A DNA stretch of 64,000 nt from JAGQOZ01 sp041399205 (GCA_041399205.1 JAWKTK010000003.1:744001-808000); one strand, 5' to 3'. Positions 19,233 through 29,575 are shown, counted from the stretch's first letter. Notes: generated by a model from the letters alone, not told the origin. Translations and numbers: made by a program.

Positions 19233-19302
19233 CCCTGACCTGTATGGCGCAAGTCGTTTTTAGTCAATCACTTACGGTCATTTCATCGCCTGATTGCGAC
19301 GC

Positions 19303-19334
19303 CACGATATTTCGTGGATAATCGAAATTTCGTG
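19303..19334. promoter_or_regulatory. Two tandem palindromic operator sites
   Basis: CACGATATTTCGTG (19303-19316) and ATCGAAATTTCGTG (19321-19334) are near copies of the palindrome CACGAAATTTCGTG, spaced 18 bases apart. They are 70-120 bases upstream of the sigma-54 promoter, the usual distance for activator sites, and just before the regulator's own start. Confidence 0.6.
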
Positions 19335-19372
19335 ATCGTTGCACGAGTTTACGTTGCGACTGGGACCACTGA

Positions 19373-20985
19373 ATGAGCCTTCACAAACACGCGATATTCG
19401 GCGATCCGACCAGGATTCTGCTGGCGATTTCCGGAAAGCATCACTTGCCGGAACTACTCCCCTTGGCGGTTCGATTATTGGCGCCCGATGAGCAAGTTGC
19501 TTTGGTTCGGATTTGGTTGGTGCGTCCGCCGGACGAAGGCGATTGCTCGAACTGCCGGATGGCGAGCGAGTGCAGTCAACGGCAGCGGTGTTTGCATTTG
19601 GTGGCCAGCTACGGGCATTCACGCCATGGCCACGACCGACATTGGGAACGGACGACGGGTGATTTCCGTCGCATGCCAATCGCTGTTCGCAAGATTGGTC
19701 ATATCGCCGCGTCGGGAGAGACAGTTCAGATCAAAGACGTCTCGGCCAACTCGCAGTGGATTGTACGACCCGATTGGGTTCGCGACGACGCAGTCAATCG
19801 TTCTTTGGTTTGCCGCTTCGGTATCGCGACGAAACGCTCGGAGTCCTGGCGTTGTTCTCCCGCGAACCGCTGGAGGATTCCTGCTGCGATTGGCTGCGGA
19901 TGATCGCCGATCATCTGGCTGCGGCGATCGCTAACGCTCGAGCGGTGGATGAGATTGAATTGCTTAAAGCGCGGCTGGAACAAGAGAACGAGTACCTGCG
20001 TGAAGAAGTCGAGGTGGCGTCGTTTGGCGAATTGGTTGGCAACAGTCCGGCGCTGCAGATGATCAGTCAGCAGATCAACCTGGTCGCTCCTACGGATTCT
20101 TCGGTTTTGATTCTCGGCGAAAGCGGGACGGGGAAGGAGCTGATCGCTCGAGAGCTGCATCGTCGCAGCAACCGGTCCGATCGTCCGCTGATCAAAGTGA
20201 ACTGCGCGGCGGTTCCTCGAGAATTGTACGAAAGCGAATTTTTCGGCCACTCCAAAGGATCGTTTACCGGCGCGCTGCGAGATCGTGCTGGTCGGTTCGA
20301 ACTGGCTGATGGCGGCACGTTGTTTCTCGATGAAATCGGAGAGATCCCGCTCGATCTTCAGGCAAAGCTATTGCGAGTCTTGCAGGAAGGTGAACTGGAA
20401 CGGATTGGCGAAGAACGGACGCGGCGATTGGATGTGAGACTGATTGCGGCCACGAATCGCAACCTTCGTCAGGAGTCCGCCGAGGGAAAATTCCGCCAGG
20501 ATCTTTTTTATCGGCTCAGTGTGTTTCCAATCGAACTTGCTCCGCTGCGCGAACGTACCCAAGATATCCCGCTTTTGGCAGAGCACTTCCTTGCGAAATT
20601 CGCACGACGATTGGGGCGAAGGCCTTTGAAGCTCACTCTGGCGAACGTCCAGCAGTTGCAGCGGTACGACTGGCCCGGAAACGTCCGCGAACTGCAGCAT
20701 GTCTTAGAGCGAGCGGTTATCATCGCCACAGACGGCAAGCTGCGACTTGACTTGCCAAAGGAGACATCAATGCAGCAACCAAAGATGCCAATGCAGGCGA
20801 ACGAAGCCTCACACGAGCGGGTACTGACAGACCAAGAGTTGCGAGACTTCGAAAGAGAAAACATTCGTCGGGCGTTAGCTGCGACAGGCGGAAAGGTCTA
20901 CGGTCGTGGTGGCGCCGCCGAAATGCTCGGGCTTAAGCCAACAACCCTGCTGTCGAGGATCCGAGCGTTCGGACTTCGCAACTGA
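19373..20985 (+). CDS. Sigma-54-dependent transcriptional activator with Cys-rich GAF domain, frameshifted
   Basis: The N-terminal GAF domain (residues 1-180) contains a cysteine cluster, CSNCRMASECSQRQRC. One missing base near 19790 breaks the frame; repaired it reads SFFGLPLRYRDETLGVLALF. Then comes the AAA+ domain: GESGTGKE (Walker A), FTGA box as KGSFTGALRD (Ser in place of the first Ala of GAFTGA), GGTLFLDEIGEIP (Walker B), and FRQDLFYRL. A Fis-type HTH ends it (GGAAEMLGLKPTTLLSRIRA). About 537 residues. It likely senses redox, metal or nitric oxide and activates the divergent CMD gene. Confidence 0.88.
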
Positions 20986-21002
20986 ACGGCTCCGCGGGCG
21001 AT

Positions 21003-21057
21003 GATGAATCGCATCGCAGCCCCGAAGCCAAAGTTTTTCCTCATAATGCGATTCATC
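21003..21057. repeat. Inverted repeat downstream of the sigma-54 regulator
   Basis: GATGAATCGCAT and its complement ATGCGATTCATC, separated by about 30 bases, follow the regulator stop. It could be a transcript-end hairpin; no T-run follows. The rest of the gap to the SMP-30 gene shows no gene. Confidence 0.5.
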
Positions 21058-21245
21058 GCGACACCTGCAGCTAAACCGTTGTCGCAATATGGCGTACGAC
21101 CTGTGTTCGTTGAAAGCCGTCAGGAATTTTAGCGTGCCGTGCCGGCGAATCTTGTGTCGCGACAAGCTGGGAAACGGCAAAGAGGGGCTCGATGCCGATT
21201 CTGGCATCTTCGCCCCGAAAATCACGGTACCGGAGACGAATTTTG

Positions 21246-22259
21246 CTAAAACCCGATGCCTTTGGCGTTCGTCTTGATTTTGCAAAGGTACATGTCGGCA
21301 GTAATAAAAAGGGTCGAACCGTCTTCGCCAAACGTGCAGTTGGCAGTTGCTTCGCCCGTATTGAGTACGCCCAGCAATTTTCCCGAAGGATGGAACACCA
21401 AGACGCCGCCGGGACCGGTTGCCCAAATATAGCCCGCTTGATCTACCACCATGCCGTCCGGCAGCCCTTTCTTTTGACCAACCCATCGAGTTGCATCATA
21501 GAAAATTTTGCCTTCGCCTAAGGTGCCATCGTCTTTGACCGGAAAGGCTTTCCAGATGGCCGCTTCGGGATCGGACTGAGCCACGTACAGCGTCTTTTCG
21601 TCCGGAGAAAACGCAATACCGTTGGGCCGAGTCATCTCGTTTGTAAGCAACGTCACGTTGCCGTCCTTAGACAGACGGTAGACGCCGCACCAATCGAGTT
21701 CTCGGGCGGGGTCTTCATATCGTTTGGGCAAGCCATACGGCGGATCCGTAAAATACAAATCACCGTTGGAATGAAACACCAAGTCATTGGGACTGTTGAA
21801 ACGCTTGCCTTGATATCGACTGGCCAACACGGTGCGCGAACCATCGGCATTCAAACGTGCCACTTGGCGATCACCATGTTGGCACATCACTAGCCGCTTT
21901 TGCGAATCCAGCATCAGGCCATTCGAACCTGGTTCTTCGCCCGTGAACGGTTCCGCGCCGGTGAAGCCACTTCGTTCGAGAAAAACGGACTTCTGTTTGC
22001 CGTCCCAGCGAACGATCTGATTCCGAGGAATATCAGAAAAAAGCAGTTCCTGGCGACTGGCAATCCACACTGGACCTTCAGACCATTCAAACCCGTCTGC
22101 CAGAATTTCTATCTGAGAAGATTCCGGAACCAATGCATCGAAGGCGGGATCAAGACGTTCCACAGTTCCCAGAATTTTGGTATTGGCATCTTGGCCAGTC
22201 GCCCATGCGCAAGCGATTCCGCAGCACAACCAAATCAAACAGTTCATTTTGTTTTGCAT
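21246..22259 (-). CDS. Secreted SMP-30/gluconolactonase family protein
   Basis: A 337-residue beta-propeller enzyme of the SMP-30/GNL/LRE family with a signal peptide (MNCLIWLCCGIACAWATGQ). Motifs include EWSEGPVWIASR, RFNSPNDLVFHSNGDLYFTD, TRPNGIAFSPDEKTLYV and LPDGMVVDQAGYIWA; these hold the usual metal-binding Glu, Asn and Asp residues. It probably hydrolyses sugar lactones in the periplasm. GAAGG lies at a suitable distance before ATG 22259. Confidence 0.9.
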   Translation of the reverse strand: MQNKMNCLIWLCCGIACAWATGQDANTKILGTVERLDPAFDALVPESSQIEILADGFEWSEGPVWIASRQELLFSDIPRNQIVRWDGKQKSVFLERSGFTGAEPFTGEEPGSNGLMLDSQKRLVMCQHGDRQVARLNADGSRTVLASRYQGKRFNSPNDLVFHSNGDLYFTDPPYGLPKRYEDPARELDWCGVYRLSKDGNVTLLTNEMTRPNGIAFSPDEKTLYVAQSDPEAAIWKAFPVKDDGTLGEGKIFYDATRWVGQKKGLPDGMVVDQAGYIWATGPGGVLVFHPSGKLLGVLNTGEATANCTFGEDGSTLFITADMYLCKIKTNAKGIGF

Positions 22260-22434
22260 CGATAGGCCTTCATTTCAACTGGGGATTTTGAACCAAAGAA
22301 CTTCCGAAATTTCTTTGTTCAACGGAAGCTTCGAACTCACATGGTACGCTGGCCCACGGACGCTCGCAAGCTTTGACACCACAATCATCGCCCCGCTTTG
22401 TCGCTAGAAAAGGACGATTCGTCAGGGGTTCGAA

Positions 22435-22926
22435 TCACGATGGCGGGAGCTTTGGATCTTCCGCGTCTGATTCATTGACGACGTACGAATCAATCACGTC
22501 GTCATCGGGCGAACCAGAGCGGCTACTGCCTTGCACCGACCAACCGGAAGTGGACGTAAACGTGCGAACTTGGAAGTTGGCCTTTAACCAAGCCACAGTC
22601 CAATGGCGATACAGCGAGCGGCACGCGGGCACCAGCAGACTGAAGCCCAGCACATCGGTGAGAATTCCGGGTGTCATGAGCAGCAGTCCCGCGGCAAAAA
22701 TCATGAACGCGTCCACCACGGATGTGGTTGGCATGCCGCCGTCATTGAGTTCGGCTTGAATCCGCCGCAGCGTATTGAAGCCTTGCCGCCGAGCTAACGA
22801 GGTGCCGATGATACCCGTGACGATGGCAATCAAAATGGTATACGGCCACGTAATTAGCCCTGAAAGCTGAATAAGCAATAGGAGTTCGACCAGCGGCACA
22901 ACGACAAACAAAATTAAGAGTCGCAT
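22435..22926 (-). CDS. fxsA: FxsA family membrane protein
   Basis: A 163-residue protein with the FxsA layout: a first membrane helix (LLILFVVVPLVELLLLIQL), TGIIGTSLARRQGF, then AGLLLMTPGILTDVLGFSLLVP. In E. coli FxsA overproduction eases F-exclusion of phage T7; its general role is unknown. The C-terminal 50 residues are polar and rich in Ser and Asp, and vary between species. Confidence 0.9.
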   Translation of the reverse strand: MRLLILFVVVPLVELLLLIQLSGLITWPYTILIAIVTGIIGTSLARRQGFNTLRRIQAELNDGGMPTTSVVDAFMIFAAGLLLMTPGILTDVLGFSLLVPACRSLYRHWTVAWLKANFQVRTFTSTSGWSVQGSSRSGSPDDDVIDSYVVNESDAEDPKLPPS

Positions 22927-22957
22927 CGTTTAGCGAACGCTTTCCAGTCGTTTTCGA

Positions 22958-23572
22958 CTAATGTTTTTCGCGAATGCGAATATCTTTGAAGCGGACCACG
23001 GCCGTATCATCGTGGTTTTGCAACCCAACGAATCCTTTTTGCTGTCGGTCCGAATCATGGTCCACAATCATTTCACCGTTGAGCCAAATCTTGATATTCG
23101 CGCCGGACGTTTCAATCTTGGCATGATTCCATTCGCCCGCAGGCTTGGACATGTTCTTGGAAGCGGCAACCACGTCATATAAAGCGCCGGTGGTGTAGGT
23201 CTGAGGTTCGCGTCCATGATCGTCCAGGATCTGCATTTCATGGCCGGTAAAGGCTGGATTCTTTTCGGTACCGGATCGCAAGAAGACTCCGCTGTTTCCC
23301 TTGGTGTTGATGGCAAACGCAAACTCCAGCACAAAGTTGTCGTATTCCTTTTCCGTGCGTAGCCACGATCCGCTGACTTCAGGATTGGTCGACCAGTTTT
23401 CGCCCTTCTGGCCGATAATCTCGCCATCATCCACGGACCATTGTCCGCCGTGCATTTGGACCCAACCGTCTAGATTTTTGCCATTAAATAGCGATTGCCA
23501 TTCGTCCGCCATGGCGAAATTGGTGATGGCCATCGCCCATATCCAACTGTAGATACCTGTTCGAATATTCAT
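22958..23572 (-). CDS. Secreted DUF1080 (3-keto-disaccharide hydrolase) protein
   Basis: A 204-residue protein with a signal peptide (IWAMAITNFAMA) and a concanavalin-like DUF1080 domain: EWQSLFNGKNLDGW, SGVFLRSG, HEMQILDDHG, GEWNHAKIE, GFVGLQNHD. The domain is greatly expanded in planctomycetes and some members cleave 3-keto-glycosides. The frame is open to 23854, but the signal peptide places the start at ATG 23572. Confidence 0.9.
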   Translation of the reverse strand: MNIRTGIYSWIWAMAITNFAMADEWQSLFNGKNLDGWVQMHGGQWSVDDGEIIGQKGENWSTNPEVSGSWLRTEKEYDNFVLEFAFAINTKGNSGVFLRSGTEKNPAFTGHEMQILDDHGREPQTYTTGALYDVVAASKNMSKPAGEWNHAKIETSGANIKIWLNGEMIVDHDSDRQQKGFVGLQNHDDTAVVRFKDIRIREKH

Positions 23573-23640
23573 CTCGTGCGCCTTCTTATAAACTGTGGTT
23601 ACGAATCTATGAAAAACAGAAAATCGACGGAGCGAACCGA

Positions 23641-25499
23641 CTATGACTTGCGAATAAAATGCGCCGCGTAGCTGCGAACTTGCCGACCGTTCAGCACGTG
23701 CACCATTCGCAACTGCTGTACCGTGGAGTCGCTGAATTGCGCGAGTGGCACGTGTACCCATTTCTTGTTGAATCGCTTGGCCAGTCGCCGCCAGCCAGCG
23801 CCGGGCGGATAGGCCGACAGCAACGCCACTTGCGGACACTGGCTGTGCAGGCAAGCGGCGGCCAAGATTCGTTCCTCTAAGGTTTCGGTAAAATCCAAAC
23901 GAGGATCATGCCAGATATCGGGAATCATGATGGGCGGAAACAGAAACATGGCGCCGCCGTACGTGGCCAATGCAATTCCGGGCCCAACCATTTCGGCCGC
24001 AAAGTCGGTGGCATAAAACGCCAACGTCGATTCTTCTTGATGTTCTGCGAACCACGTCGACCGCCACGGATAATCTCGCGGATCCGCTGGCGAATCGAAC
24101 AGCATCACTGCCGCGTCCAAGGTGCCTCGGCTGGGAGGCAATTCCTTGACATAGATTTCGCCCGTATGCCAATTCCGCAGCGTATCGCGAATGTCGATCC
24201 CGTCTTTGATACTAGTGGTGAATTTTTCTGTCTTGATCAGATCGGTGCCCATAATCTGTTTCGCTCGATCAAACACATGCGAACGAAAGTTTTCGATCTT
24301 CTGATCTTCCGGTGGCCAACTGCATTGTCCCAGCGGATTCCAACGCATCTGCCATTCCTTTTGGTCGATCTTGTCGGGCCGAGTTTGAATGTCGCAAGAT
24401 CGCCACAGGACGGGTGGACCCGGAAGGCGACTGACAGCGTCCAAGATATCGCCATCCGGCAACCGGATGCGATCAATGGACAGTTGGGCGTGCGGCAGAC
24501 CATGAGTGAATTCGTACGGGTATTCCCGAGCGGTCTCGGCCACGTGCAGCCATAACCGTCACCGCAAACCTGCTTGGCAGCCACGACAATATTGTACAAA
24601 TCGGGCGTCAAACGACGCTCCATCAACGTCAGATTACGAATGTAGCGCAACAAGCAAGACAACAGATGGGGCGTAATCTTGCGAGCTCGTCCGCGAAAAT
24701 CATCCAAGTACCGACTACGCGCCGCAATCAACAGTTCTTTGATACCGTCGACCGACAGGTTTTCGTCGTCTTCCAGTTCCGCTCGAGCCCGTTCGTATAG
24801 CCCGGTAATGAATGGCAGTTCGCCCATCAGGAAGATCAGTGTGCGTGGATCGACCTCCAGCAAGTCGGTTTCTTCGACAAAATCGCCTTCCGCGTCTACC
24901 GGATGTTGTTCTGTGAATGCTTCGCGAATCCAAGGCCAATCCAAAATGGAACAGACAAATAGAATGGATTCAAATTCGGTATCCAATTGGCGCAAGCGAT
25001 GCGCCATATAGCGAATTCGCTGCGTAGGCTGACCGTCAGGCGGACGACCAATGGCGGGCAAGACGGCGGCCGCAAATTGTTCAATGCGAACCTTCTTTAA
25101 CGCGTACGGATCAGGCAAAACGGCGGAAAGAGATTCGAATTGAGCCGTTTCCAGATCTATAAACCGAGTTGGAATGTGTTCGCCCAGCGCGGTTCGCAAC
25201 GCGGCAATGACGGGTTGGCAAGGGTCAATCGGCACATAGCTAAGGCGTTGGTCGGGCTGTTCGGCCGCTTCACTATCGGGCGTCCATTCGGCATAGCCGG
25301 ACGGTTCCTTTTGCACTACCACCGACGCCGTCGGCAGCAATTGGATTCCCGCTTGCACATGCTGCTGGAACGATTCTGGCAGCGGTACGGCAACGCAATC
25401 AAATTTGCTTTCCAACATGATCCGCCGCACTTGCAAGGCAAAGTCGCCACTGCCGTGAATGACTGGCAAGACGGTAATGTTCGAACCGATTTGTAACAA
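23641..25499 (-). CDS. Large MoxR-associated protein of unknown function, frameshifted
   Basis: Two open frames join by one missing base near 24556 (KQVCGDGYG to HVAETAREYPYEFTHG), giving about 620 residues. The start (IGSNITVLPVIHGSGDFALQ, then FDCVAVPLPES) resembles the opening of TraB/ChaN-like and DUF5682 proteins, where HG and an acidic residue matter; this is a weak reading. The middle contains HRLRQLDTEFESILFVCS. No signal peptide or membrane segment is obvious. It directly follows the MoxR ATPase gene with about 45 bases between, so the two likely work together. The start is probably TTG, as no ATG fits this frame near the 5' end. Confidence 0.55.
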
Positions 25500-25543
25500 G
25501 TTGATGTAGGCATCAATGGATTCGCTTGTGCGCGAAGGGAATT

Positions 25544-26539
25544 CTAAAACAACAGATCGTCGTCTTCGTCGTCATCATCATCGTCGTCGAAGTCGGGGTG
25601 CATGGGATCGTCTTGCGAAAAGAAGAAGTCGCCCAATCCTAGCGGCACACTGTCGCCACCCAGCGTCCGACGTTGCCGTTCGGCCAACGAATCCAAATCC
25701 AGTGCGTCGTCACCCAAGCACGCGGCCAACGCTTCTTGCCACAGCTGGTCTTTGCTGACGGGATGATCGCCGCCCGAGCCATGCGCTTCATGGCGTAACG
25801 CAAAAGGTTGATGCCGTCGCGAGTGGAAAAATCGAGCTTCAATTCATGTGATTTTTGTAGGAAGTCTACGGTTAGCGCTAAGATGTCGGCTTCGGCAAAG
25901 GGCAGATGGTATTTCAAGATCTCCATTTCATCCGCTTTGGTGGGATAGCCCAATTGCAAAGTCGGTTGCAGTCGACTCAGGATGTAGTCTGGAATCTCGT
26001 ACGTGGATTCATCTTGGTTCATGGTGACCGCACAGCGAAAATCGGGGTGAGCGGAAATGGAGATTCCGGCCACAATCGATTCCACATAGCGTCGATGATC
26101 CAACAACGGCGCCAAGCTGGCCCAAGACTTTTCGTTCATACGATTGCCTTCGTCCAAGAGACAAACGCCACCTTTCAACATGGCGGTTACCAGCGGCGAA
26201 GCGTGATAGGCAATCTTACCGTTTTCGGCCAAGACGGGCGTGACCAACAAGTCTTCCGGCCGAGTGTCCGCGGTACATTGATAAATGTAAAGCGGTTGCT
26301 TTCGCATCTTGGCGGCGGCCATGCCCAGCCGCTGTCTTGCCAATGCCCGGAGGGCCAACCAATCGCGGAGCCAGCGGCAAGTCCGCTTTGTCCACTACCA
26401 GCCAGCACGCCAACAACTGATGCAAGATCTCTGTTTGGCCAATCCATTCGCTATCGACGTTATGGGGGTGGCTCAGGTGCAACGCCACTCCGTCAATCTC
26501 GATCACTCGACCTTCCGCTGCATTCTCTTTCTTGTGCAT
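25544..26539 (-). CDS. MoxR-family AAA+ ATPase with poly-Asp tail, frameshifted
   Basis: It starts MHKKENAAEGRVIEIDG. Walker A is RLVGPPGIGKT, after which one extra base near 26335 must be removed to continue RLGMAAAKMRKQPLYIYQC. Walker B is GGVCLLDEGNRM, and sensor 1 lies in RCAVTMNQDES. A second shift near 25775 leads to DHPVSKDQLWQEALAA and a tail ending in seven or more consecutive Asp. MoxR ATPases act as chaperones that remodel or insert cofactors into protein complexes. It precedes the 620-residue protein in a probable two-gene operon. No VWA-domain partner is present here. Confidence 0.8.
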
Positions 26540-26852
26540 GTTCGTCCTATGAGCTGAAGCGTTCGTCCCTTTTGGACTCGGACGAACGGCGACAGCCTTC
26601 GCGAGTCCACAACAGACAAGTATTACGGAATTACCGCTTGCGTCCAGGCATGGCAATCGTTCGAACAGGTGTATTTGCGGTGATTGTAGCGATTCTGGCG
26701 ATGCGTGGCTCGAATACGAGCGAACTTGAGCGTCAGCAAACCACACGACACCAGATTCAAACCGTCACTTTTTTGCCGAAACGTGACCTATCCTTGGTTA
26801 ATTGCTCAACGTTTGTTCTCTTTTGTCAACACGCTACAGGTTCATTGTGAAC
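26540..26852. other. Divergent intergenic region
   Basis: About 310 bases between the MoxR operon and the membrane protein at 26853. Open frames here do not resemble any family. Both operons must have promoters inside it, but I could not identify convincing boxes. Confidence 0.4.
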
Positions 26853-28664
26853 ATGTCTGGTTCTGATCGTCTGCCGCCCGTCTTTCGCTGGCCGATTCGA
26901 TTCTGTCTTGCTGCCGCGGTGGCATGGTGCATGATTCCGCTTTCGCCCAGTACGGTCGATTCGGACTTCTGGGGCCACGTGCAGTATGGACGAGACACCT
27001 TGCGGTTCGGCGTTCCTGAGACTTCGACCTACAACTATACCGCGATTGGCTATCCTTGGATCAATCATGAAAACCTAGCCGAAATCACCTTCGCGTTGTG
27101 CGTTGATAATCTAGGCGCCGGCAGTGTGTTGTGGCTAAAAGCAGCCATGGCAATGTTGGTGTTGGGATTAATGTTGTGGAACGCCAAACGCAACGACCAG
27201 GAACAACCAGTCGACTTCTTGGTACTGATTGGCACACTGATCTTGTGTGCCATTAGTTTGTCATTCTACTGGGGCATGCGACCTCAGTTCTTTTCCTTCA
27301 CGCTGTTTGCTGTGATGATTTGGTTATGCGAAACCGCGTTTCATCCCTGGCGAAGTTTGTTTGTCACGCCAGACCATGATTCTGGTTGCGAACCTACGAT
27401 CGAATTTCGCTGGGCGTCGAGTCGATCGCTGCGATTGCTACTGTTGGTGCCAGTGGTCCTGTGGATTTGGGCCAATTCGCACGGAGGTTTCTTGGCGGGA
27501 CTGTTTGTATTTGGCGCGATTCTCGCCGGCCGGATGTTCGAATCGATTGTTTGGTTGCGAAGATTAGACATTCGCTTGTTAAGTTTCCTGGCAGGCATCG
27601 GCGTTGTTTCAGCACTCGCCACCTTGGTGAACCCTTACGGAATCGAATTGCATCTATGGCTGTTTCGATCCCTGGGTGTTCCTCGGCCCGAGATTCTGGA
27701 ATGGCATCCGACAAACTTGTGGTCCGCCGACGCTTGGAAGATTTGGACCATTATCGGAGTTTCAGCGACGGGATTCTTGCTGTTCGAACAGAAGCGAGAC
27801 TGGATCAAGATTGCGGTGATGAGTTTAGTGTTGTACCAGACATTGCAGCACCAACGTCACTTGCCGTTTCTGGTGATCCTGTTTGGCATGTGGACACCAA
27901 CGTATGTGACCAACGCGTTTCGCCAACTGGGATGGAGCGTGCCGTTGTCGCTGATACCGGAAAAGAAACAAGCTCGGTTGGCGCGCACACTGGGCTTTGC
28001 CGGCGCATTTCTGGCCGTGGTGTTTACGTTCAAAGCGTTGCCTCGTTTCCAAGGCGTGTGGGTCGATCGAACCGTGTACCCCGTGTCCGCGCTGGAATAC
28101 ATGCAACAGCATGACATCTACGGCAAGGTGGTTGTTTCGGCCGAATGGGCTCAATACGTCTTGGCGGTCTCGGGCGCTCGATCTGCCGAAGAAGCTGTCG
28201 ATGCCAACGGCAAACCGATCAAGAATCTGGTGGCGTTTGACGGTCGCTTTCGCACTTGTTATCCGCAAAAAGTGGTCGACATGCACTTTGACTTTTTGAT
28301 TGGTCCGGGCGACGCCAGTAAACGATATCGAGGCCCTGAATCGCCACCTGCCGATGCGCGACGAGTCCTTCGTTTTGAATCGCCGGACTTGGCTTTGATC
28401 TCCAGATCCAAGCCGCATTCGGTGGCAGTGATGAGCCAGATGGAAGAAGACTGGGTTCGACTTTATCAAGATTCCACGGCCGAAGTGTGGGGCCGTCGAG
28501 ATCGTTTTGACAATCCCGAACTGGCCACGTTTGTTCCCTTGGCCGCTCGCTATTCCGCCGACCAACTCGAATCCGGCCGCACGCTGTTTCCAGCTGCGCC
28601 AGAATCTTCGCTGCATTACGTCAGCCAACCATTGATGTCTAACCAACAAGGTTCTTCGCAATGA
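26853..28664 (+). CDS. Polytopic membrane protein, glycosyltransferase-C-like
   Basis: A 603-residue protein with about ten hydrophobic segments in the first 420 residues and a soluble C-terminal region of 180. The first loop holds VDSDFWGHVQYGRDTL, with acidic residues placed like the catalytic Asp of GT-C mannosyltransferases. SFYWGMRPQFFSF and WIWANSHGGFL are typical phrases of this uncharacterised family. Its stop overlaps the start of a GT2 gene (ATGA), which supports a role in cell-surface glycan or glycolipid assembly. Start taken at ATG 26853. Confidence 0.7.
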   Translation: MSGSDRLPPVFRWPIRFCLAAAVAWCMIPLSPSTVDSDFWGHVQYGRDTLRFGVPETSTYNYTAIGYPWINHENLAEITFALCVDNLGAGSVLWLKAAMAMLVLGLMLWNAKRNDQEQPVDFLVLIGTLILCAISLSFYWGMRPQFFSFTLFAVMIWLCETAFHPWRSLFVTPDHDSGCEPTIEFRWASSRSLRLLLLVPVVLWIWANSHGGFLAGLFVFGAILAGRMFESIVWLRRLDIRLLSFLAGIGVVSALATLVNPYGIELHLWLFRSLGVPRPEILEWHPTNLWSADAWKIWTIIGVSATGFLLFEQKRDWIKIAVMSLVLYQTLQHQRHLPFLVILFGMWTPTYVTNAFRQLGWSVPLSLIPEKKQARLARTLGFAGAFLAVVFTFKALPRFQGVWVDRTVYPVSALEYMQQHDIYGKVVVSAEWAQYVLAVSGARSAEEAVDANGKPIKNLVAFDGRFRTCYPQKVVDMHFDFLIGPGDASKRYRGPESPPADARRVLRFESPDLALISRSKPHSVAVMSQMEEDWVRLYQDSTAEVWGRRDRFDNPELATFVPLAARYSADQLESGRTLFPAAPESSLHYVSQPLMSNQQGSSQ

Positions 28665-29575
28665 ATGCGCACAATAAACTGATCGATACCGTCTCTGCGA
28701 TTACGTCGGCAAGCGTTGGTTCACCCGCGACTGGTTCAGCGACGACTGGTTCGGCGACGACTGGTTCAGCCGGACTGACCACGGAAGAACGAGTTCGGCA
28801 GACTTTGAACGAACTTGATCAACTGGCCAGACAACTAAACGAAGACGATCAATATTCGCCCAGCGTTCCCGCGACGTTACCCGAAACCGATACGTTGGTT
28901 TCGATCGTGGTGCCGATCTTTAACGAAGTAAACACACTGCGAAAGATTACCGCTCGCTTGCTGTCCATTCCGCTGAACACAGAAATCGTTATGGTGGACG
29001 ACGGCAGCACGGACGGCACCATTGAACAACTTCATGAACTAGCCAAGCTTCCCAACGTCAAAGTCATCTTGAAGGCACAGAATTCAGGGAAAGGCGCTGC
29101 GTTGCGCACGGGCTTTGAACACACGACGGGTGACGTCGTTTTGGTGCAAGACGCGGATTTGGAATATGATCCTCGAGACATCCCCGGTTTGATCCAGCCC
29201 ATCATCGAGAACCAGGCGGACGTGGTGTACGGTTCACGCTTTCTGACGGAACAGCATGAAAATTCGTCGTTCATTCATCGCTTGGGGAACAAAGTTCTGA
29301 CGTGGTGTTCTAACGTGACCACTGGCCTGGGCCTGACCGACATGGAAACGTGTTACAAGGTCTTTGACGGTGACGTGATTCGCCAAATTCCCGTTCGCCA
29401 AAATCGCTTTGGGTTCGAACCGGAGGTGACCGCCAAGATCGCTCGGCGAGGACTCCGCGTGGTCGAATTGCCCATTCGCTATGTCGCTCGTGACTGGCAA
29501 GAAGGCAAGAAAATCGGCATCAAAGACGCCATCTCGGCGTTCTACTGCATCTGCCGCTACGCGCTGCGAGATTAA
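28661..29575 (+). CDS. Family 2 glycosyltransferase (DPM/DPG synthase-like)
   Basis: A 304-residue GT2 enzyme. Core motifs are VSIVVPIFNE, EIVMVDDGSTDGT, GKGAALRTGFEHTTGDVVLVQDADLEYDP (the DxD), VVYGSRF, and MEMT-like TDMETCYKVF. It probably moves a sugar to polyprenyl phosphate, which the upstream GT-C-like protein could use. The N-terminal 40 residues carry a low-complexity TTGSA repeat, encoded by near-perfect 15-base units at about 28727-28775. It is translationally coupled to the preceding gene. Confidence 0.9.
   Translation: MNAHNKLIDTVSAITSASVGSPATGSATTGSATTGSAGLTTEERVRQTLNELDQLARQLNEDDQYSPSVPATLPETDTLVSIVVPIFNEVNTLRKITARLLSIPLNTEIVMVDDGSTDGTIEQLHELAKLPNVKVILKAQNSGKGAALRTGFEHTTGDVVLVQDADLEYDPRDIPGLIQPIIENQADVVYGSRFLTEQHENSSFIHRLGNKVLTWCSNVTTGLGLTDMETCYKVFDGDVIRQIPVRQNRFGFEPEVTAKIARRGLRVVELPIRYVARDWQEGKKIGIKDAISAFYCICRYALRD

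Noticed and set aside
20875..21486. A 203-codon minus-strand frame crossing the regulator end and the SMP-30 gene
   Set aside because: Arg/His-rich, without a recognisable domain, and overlapped by real genes on both sides.
23573..23854. Upstream extension of the DUF1080 protein
   Set aside because: The signal peptide starts at 23572; the extension is Arg/Ala-rich and without any domain.
25565..25600. Repeat of GAC/GTC triplets as a microsatellite of its own
   Set aside because: It encodes the poly-Asp tail of the MoxR protein, in frame after repair.
27825..28661. A 278-codon open frame antisense to the membrane protein at 26853-28664
   Set aside because: It is a frame shadow: the opposite strand encodes a coherent membrane protein, and this frame has no domain or ribosome site.
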